Shown in pieces: positions 58,928 to 64,000 of a stretch of DNA of 64,000 nucleotides. The notes beneath the pieces are model-generated. The model was not told where the DNA came from. It did no database searches and was given only the letters and a program-made list of their open reading frames with translations. The stretch's first letter is position 1; every line of letters starts with the position of its first letter. Source of the DNA: Silene latifolia (lineage: Eukaryota > Streptophyta > Magnoliopsida > Caryophyllales > Caryophyllaceae). The stretch covers positions 70,775,634 to 70,839,633 of the forward strand of contig NC_133537.1 of NCBI RefSeq assembly GCF_048544455.1, given 5' to 3'. The position numbers and the translations under genes are program-made.

Positions 58928-60447
58928 TGATAAGTGCATATTTTATATACTTTAATCCCCTATATTAGCTTCGTTTTATTTGTTAATTAGCACTTATCAT
59001 AGTGTCATAAGCTAATATTTGTTGTTCTAGTGTATTTGCTTGTCTTAACATGTTTTTGTACGAATCTAAGCATTTATAGGCTTTTTCCTATCATTTTATA
59101 CACTAAGTTCATTAAGCTAAACAAGATCAAGTGTTGGACTAAGCATGGAGCATTGGATTGGGTTTTGCATGGAGAAATTGATGGATTAATATGTATAATG
59201 CAAATGATGACAACAATCAAAGTCAAAGCCCAATGTTCAAATCCAAGTCAAGGTGGAAAGCATAAGATTCCAACATGCTTAGGATGCTTTTTGGGAGCTC
59301 TAAAGATCATAGATGGAGCATTTACCCGGGTGCATTAAGGGTCATTAATCACGCTCTTACGATTCCTCAAGCAATTAAGTGAGGGATTAAGAGAAAATAC
59401 CCGGAAACACACGACCCCGATCGGGGTGGGGTGGCCCTGATCGGGGTTGCATGCCTCTTGGCTTTTACGTTATGCTCTCCTCTCCTATAAATAGGAGAGG
59501 TATTCCAAGGCTTTGGGATCCAATTTTTACGTCCCATTTTAGTTCTTCATAGCCTTAAGAATTATATTTTTCTCAATAGTTTTTATATTAGTTTACAAAT
59601 TAGTTAATCTTGTAGTCCTTAAACATTTGGTTATTATTACATTTCAAGCATTTGGTTCTATTTGTTTCTTCCATACAAGTTATTTCTATTAAGGTATTTC
59701 TATTTCCAGTTTACATTTTACATTGCTATTTAGTTTATTATTAATCTCATTTCATTAGCATAATTTCCTTTACATGTTATATCACCTAATTTGTTTAGAT
59801 CATATTATCATGTTTATCACTTCTCTCAATATAGTTTACAATTTACATCCTATTATGAGTAGCTAAATTTCCTAGTGTAAGGGCTAGGGGAGCCATGCAT
59901 AAATTTAATATATAAACATGATAAAATAAGTTAATAATAATATTGTTCATATTGCTTCTATCACATGTTTGCATCGTCACGTTTAATCTTTGTTTAAGGC
60001 CTTATTCAAATGATTAAGTTTGTTCATTCATTCTATAATTCGAGAGGCACGGAATTGAATTAGACTAAGCATGTATAGTAGGACGACCTAGTCATGGACG
60101 AGAGTTTCTCTAGGACCCGATCTATGGTTGATGCTAATATCGTAAGATGGGTATCTTTAAGCCTAAGCAATTGACAATGTTGTTAGTACCATGTTTATCA
60201 TGATCATATGTTTATCTTTGCATGTGTGACCCGAACCCCTTAGACTCTCTTTTATTATATAATTTACATCATTATTGTTATTAATCACCAAACAATCAAA
60301 CCAACCCAAATCGTAATCGACCTTGATAAAAATCTACCCATAGCAATTCACGAAGTAATTCCCGTTTCCTTGTGTTCGACCCCTATTGCTACATTAACTT
60401 GTTGTCTAGGGTAATTATCTTTGCATAGGTACGCGATAAGCCTATCA
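58928..60447 (+). repeat. Athila 5' LTR
   Basis: 1520 bp, TGATAAGTGC to CCTATCA, with 5-base inverted ends TGATA/TATCA. Two palindromes (59414-59427, 59435-59446) precede a TATA box. Confidence 0.87.
59414..59499 (+). promoter_or_regulatory. Athila LTR promoter: palindromes and TATA in a hairpin
   Basis: ACCCCGATCGGGGT at 59414-59427 is a perfect palindrome; CCCTGATCGGGG at 59435-59446 is a near copy. TATAAATA at 59486-59493 lies within the inverted repeat CTCTCCTA-TAAA-TAGGAGAG (59480-59499). Confidence 0.65.
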
Positions 60448-60452
60448 AATTT

Positions 60453-60470
60453 TGGCGCCGTTGCCGGGGA
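60453..60470 (+). other. Athila primer binding site
   Basis: TGGCGCCGTTGCCGGGGA, the tRNA-Asp-type site characteristic of many Athila and related elements; five bases after the LTR. Confidence 0.9.
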
Positions 60471-60581
60471 CACGGTTTTATTGTTTTTTGAATTGTCGAT
60501 TTTTATCTTGTTTTCCTTTGTCTTGGGGAACACGTGTTCCTTGAGACCGTTACTTATCATTTTCCTAGAAATTGTTGTCTT

Positions 60582-62893
60582 ATGCCCAGGTCCTCTCGTA
60601 GTGGAGAATTGCTTTCACCGGATTCCGAGCCCGAGAAAACCTTTAGGAGAAGATGACGTTTTTGGAAGGAAGTGAAAGAAGCCACTTCTCCCGTACAAGT
60701 TGAAAGTGCTAGAAAGTCTTACTTAGACGATCTAGAAGCCCTTGAAGAGGAGGAGGTTTCTTGTTCATCATCTCCACCACCACCACCATCTACTACAAAA
60801 AAGATGGTGAAACTTTCCGATCACTCAAAGCCCACCGCGGCCATGCTTCCGGCCGGAATCACAACCACTCAAATCACCGCGCCGGAATTCGAGATCAAGC
60901 CGGTTTTCATTAGCCTTGTGGAGAGGAAGCAATTTGGGGGAAGTCCTTTGGAGGATCCCAATTTGCATGTGCAAAACTTTTGTGACTATTGCTCCATGAT
61001 CCGACAAACGGGCGTCACTCAAGCCCAAATAAGGGAAATACTTTTCCCTTTCTCATTGAAGGACAAAGCCAAGCTTTGGATCAATAGCCTTGACCGCACC
61101 GCCATGGGAATCACCAATTGGGAGACATTGGCTCTTGCTTTCTATCAAAAGTTTTTTCCACCGGAGAAAACTCAAACTTTGAGGAGCCAAATCACCGGAT
61201 TCCGTCAACAAGCTCTTGAGGGCTTATATGAGGCTTGGGAGAGGTACAAAGAGCTTCAAAGGCAATGCGCACATCATGGGCTAGATGATTGGTTTCTAGC
61301 AATAACATTCTACAATGGATGTTGTGCCGAGTCGCGAAGGATTCTTGATTCCGCCAACAACGGGCGGTTTGATCAAATTGACACCGACCTTGCTTATGCT
61401 ACGATCGAATCTATGGCGGTCCATGATGCCTAATATGTCAATTCCCGAGTTGTGCCATCCAAAGGTAAAGAATAATCCTCTAACAACTCCGTTTTGCTAG
61501 CTCAAATTGCTTTGCTCCAACAACAATTGGCGGAGAGAGATGTTAAAGATTCCACTCAACAACTCAATGTTGTGTCTTCAACGAGCCAAATCATCGTTTG
61601 TGATGGATGTGGAGGTGCGGGTCATTATGCCGCTCATTGCCGAGCCCCCATTGAAGAGGTAAATGCTTTTCAAGCTTTTAGACAAAGTTCATATCCACCG
61701 GTTACATTTTCCAACACCTATAACCCGAATTCAAAATTCCATCCGAACTTGTCTTACAATAGCAACAATGTGCTTAACCCTCAACCCCCACCACAACAAA
61801 ATGCCTATGTTCCTCAACAACAAAAGTATATCCCTCCGCCGGGTTATCAAAATCAACAAAGGCCCCCACAAAACAATTACCAACAAAATCCACCACAAAA
61901 TAGCCAACAAAACAATCAAGAAGTGGGTAAGCTCGAGGGCATGATCATCCAAATGCAAAGGGAATTGTTGGCTCAAATTCAAAAAAATGATCAAGCTCAT
62001 AGTGCCGCGGTTAAGATGTTGGAACAACAAGTGGCTCAACTAGCCGCTTCTAGCTCTCAAAGGAAGAATGGTCAACTACCTCCCCAAGGTGAGCAACCAC
62101 ATGAAACTGTTAATTCTATTTCCTTGAGAAGTGGTTCAAGCTATGATGGGCCATCCATGACTTTGGATGATGAGGTGGTTGTTAAAAAGGCTAAGCTTGG
62201 GGGAAATGATAAAAAGAAGGTTAGTGAAGAGCCTATTGTTAAAGATCGTGTGCCATTTCCTCATCGATTGTTGATGATAAAGAGGAAGAGCAAGCTTGAT
62301 GCCAAAGATGTTGGGTCTCCTATGCCAAAAGAAAGTGATGATGTGGTTGTTGAAGAAGTCTCTCCTATTGCTAAGGAGAGTGATGCCGTTTCAAACAAGG
62401 TGAGTGCTCCCAATGAGAAAGAGAAAGTGGAAGATGTGGAGGATGCTCCTTCCAAGGAAGTTGTTCAAGTACCATTTCCCCATCGTCTAACAAAGCACAA
62501 GCAGGAAGGTAAGTTTGCTAAATTTTTGGAAGTTTGTAAGAATTTGCAAGTCACCATCCCGTTTATGGAATTGCTTACCCAAGTCCCTTCCTATTCAAAG
62601 TTTATGAAGGAAATCCTCTCAAAGAAGCGATCCTTCAATGAGGTTGAGACCATTGCTTTCACCGAAGAGTGTAGTGCACTCTTACAAAATAAGTCTACCC
62701 CGAAACTTAAGGACCCCGGTAGCTATTCTATTCCTTGCACTATAGGCAAATATACCATTAATAAGGCCCTTTGCGACCTAGGTGCTAGTGTAAGTGTCAT
62801 GCCCTATTCCCTTTGTGAAAAACTTAACATGGGTGCTTTAAAATGCACAAGTATTACATTGCAAATGGCGGACCGTTCTTTAAAGCGACCTTT
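60582..62893 (+). pseudogene. Athila gag and start of protease
   Basis: One frame from ATG 60582 with stops TGA 60654, TAA 61431 and TAA 61473. Gag: FEIKPVFISLVERKQFGG, DPNLHVQNFCDYCS, FPFSLKDKAKLWINSL, FPPEKTQTLRSQITGF, ERYKELQRQCAHHG. Zinc knuckle CDGCGGAGHYAAHC (about 61596-61640). A Gln/Asn/Pro-rich stretch (61730-61920) and a Lys-rich acidic region follow. Protease: CTIGKYTINKALCDLGASVSV, with the catalytic D-L-G-A, at about 62745-62800. Coding sequence ends at the TG of the next element at 62894. Confidence 0.87.
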
Positions 62894-64000
62894 TGTGACA
62901 CCCCTCGATGAGGCATCAAAAGAACTATTAAATCTAAGCGGAAAATAAGGGATTTTTAAAACCTTTAAAGTTTAAAGTGTGAAATCCACCATAAGTGATC
63001 AAACGAAAATGAAAAGTAAAATGAATAAGTTTTACAATTAAAAACGAAGTGCGTTGGGGAAAAGATATCCCACGAATAAACACAAGTCTAACGATAGGTG
63101 AGTCTAAGCAAACTATAACTAAGGTCCAAGGTTCAACGTTCTCGCTAGCTCACACGTCTTCCCCATAATCTGCATCACAAACCTGTCATTCATGTAAACA
63201 TGAACGCCACAGTCAGTGGGGAGTAACTCAGGGTTCTCCCAGCCACAATATGTCAAAATGCACATAAGCAAGAACTTAATTAAACATATTGATCATGCAT
63301 CATACTTGAATAATATGAACAAGGGAATATAAACGATAATCATAATGAGATAGGCACATTGCATTCTTAATGAGATAGGCATGGTACATTATATTAAACA
63401 TGCATTCAAGGTAACCAAAACATGGATATGAGATTAGGCATCGAATCATATGAAGAAGGTAAACAACGGATCAATTGAATAGAAAATACATGGATGGAAA
63501 CCAATAGCCATTACTTGAAAACCTCTTAACAACCATAGCACGGGACGTGGCTACTAATGTCACATTCATACTTATGGCTTGCATCTCACCATAAGAACGG
63601 ATGGAACATCAATCCCGACGATCATATCGCAACTAGGGGCTTGCATCTCACCACTAGTATCCGATAGGACCAAGACTCTCACAAACAATCATATAAGACG
63701 TGCACTCTCGTATATAAGAACACGCCAATGACCGTAACAAGCAAGACATTTACAAAGGCTTTGACTCAAAACAAGACAAACCCCTAGACTCCAACCTCCT
63801 GGTAGGACGACGATCATAATACGGTCCTAGTCTAAATCTGGCCAGACTCTTGGGATGGACGACACCCGATTCGACATATAATCCCAAATCGTATCCAAGA
63901 CTCGATCCATGACACCTAGCCGTGCCCCAAGGTCGAGTAACCCCAAGTCGGAACCATGGTACCTAGCCGTACCCCAAAGTCCGAAGAGGCGGAAGGAAGA
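62894..64000 (-). repeat. LTR of another retrotransposon, incomplete
   Basis: Starts TGTGACACCCC in plus orientation exactly where Athila homology stops; read on the minus strand it ends GGGGTGTCACA, a typical Gypsy LTR end, and its layout resembles the Tekay LTR ends. Internal repeats: GGCTTGCATCTCACCA twice (about 63577, 63638) and CCTAGCCGT.CCCCAA twice (about 63917, 63962). No coding sequence; the other end is outside the window. Confidence 0.55.

Larger units (their letters stand above)
58928..62893 (+). mobile_element. Athila-type Ty3/Gypsy element, 5' part
   Basis: 5' LTR 58928-60447, primer site 60453-60470, gag-pro in one frame from ATG 60582. Inserted into the Ogre LTR fragment; cut at 62894 inside the protease by another LTR element. 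Confidence 0.88.

Noticed and set aside
59816-60400. Possible tRNA or other RNA gene in the Athila LTR
   Set aside because: No cloverleaf-compatible A and B box arrangement seen; the region is ordinary LTR.

Overview
This window looks like heterochromatic or intergenic DNA from a flowering plant. I find no convincing host gene, rRNA or tRNA; almost every kilobase can be assigned to nested, mostly broken transposable elements. The organism is inferred only from element content: Tat/Ogre, Athila and Tekay-like Ty3/Gypsy, Copia with a tRNA-Met type primer site, plant L1 LINEs with DUF4283-type ORF1, Stowaway and Mutator MITEs, and a CACTA end. A eudicot with a large genome, perhaps Caryophyllales, fits; the species is not determined.

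Layout. 1-28245 is dominated by a minus-strand Ogre-like (Tat) Ty3/Gypsy element: right-hand 5' LTR 25889-28245, primer site 25868-25885, gag start 25091, gag-pro-RT-RNaseH-INT running down to 9814, then about 7 kb of 3' region (9813-2928) with two genes on the opposite strand (plant-mobile-domain gene 4478-6883; DUF7745/PMD-like gene 7780-9274), a polypurine tract at 2915-2927 and a truncated LTR start (2738-2914). Beyond that lies a second copy of LTR plus right-hand flank (1-2735). A Copia element (16215-24959, TSD TATAT) sits inside its gag. The Ogre itself is inserted in a Tekay-like LTR (right part 28246-28792).

28793-33408 is a patchwork: LTR/gag remnant of another Gypsy element, a CACTA end, a MITE fragment, and the integrase end plus 3' LTR of a Tekay chromovirus. 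33409-51965 is a second Tat element (minus), again with an antisense plant-mobile-domain gene (33409-35149), interrupted by a probable SIRE-like Copia LTR, a second copy of the same Copia family (37748-45012, itself carrying a Stowaway MITE at 41005-41320) and an L1 LINE (46640-51466, 17-bp TSD). A TRIM-like LTR pair (51966-53016) joins it, without a TSD, to a second, inverted L1 (53017-56655).

56656-64000 holds an unassigned 0.9 kb, a Mutator-type MITE with 9-bp TSD, a 269-bp perfect TTA microsatellite, a three-hairpin cluster, a fragment of Ogre LTR start in the opposite orientation, an Athila-type element (58928-62893) inserted into that fragment, and a further LTR element cutting the Athila protease.

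Main observations: (1) a near-palindromic unit repeated at 30-bp spacing marks the Ogre LTR promoter and both antisense-gene upstream regions; (2) short palindromes lie just upstream of TATA boxes in other LTR families here too; (3) one Ogre-like element seems to carry two antisense genes; (4) two Copia siblings have closely matching LTR pairs but dead or deleted coding regions, as expected for elements moved in trans.
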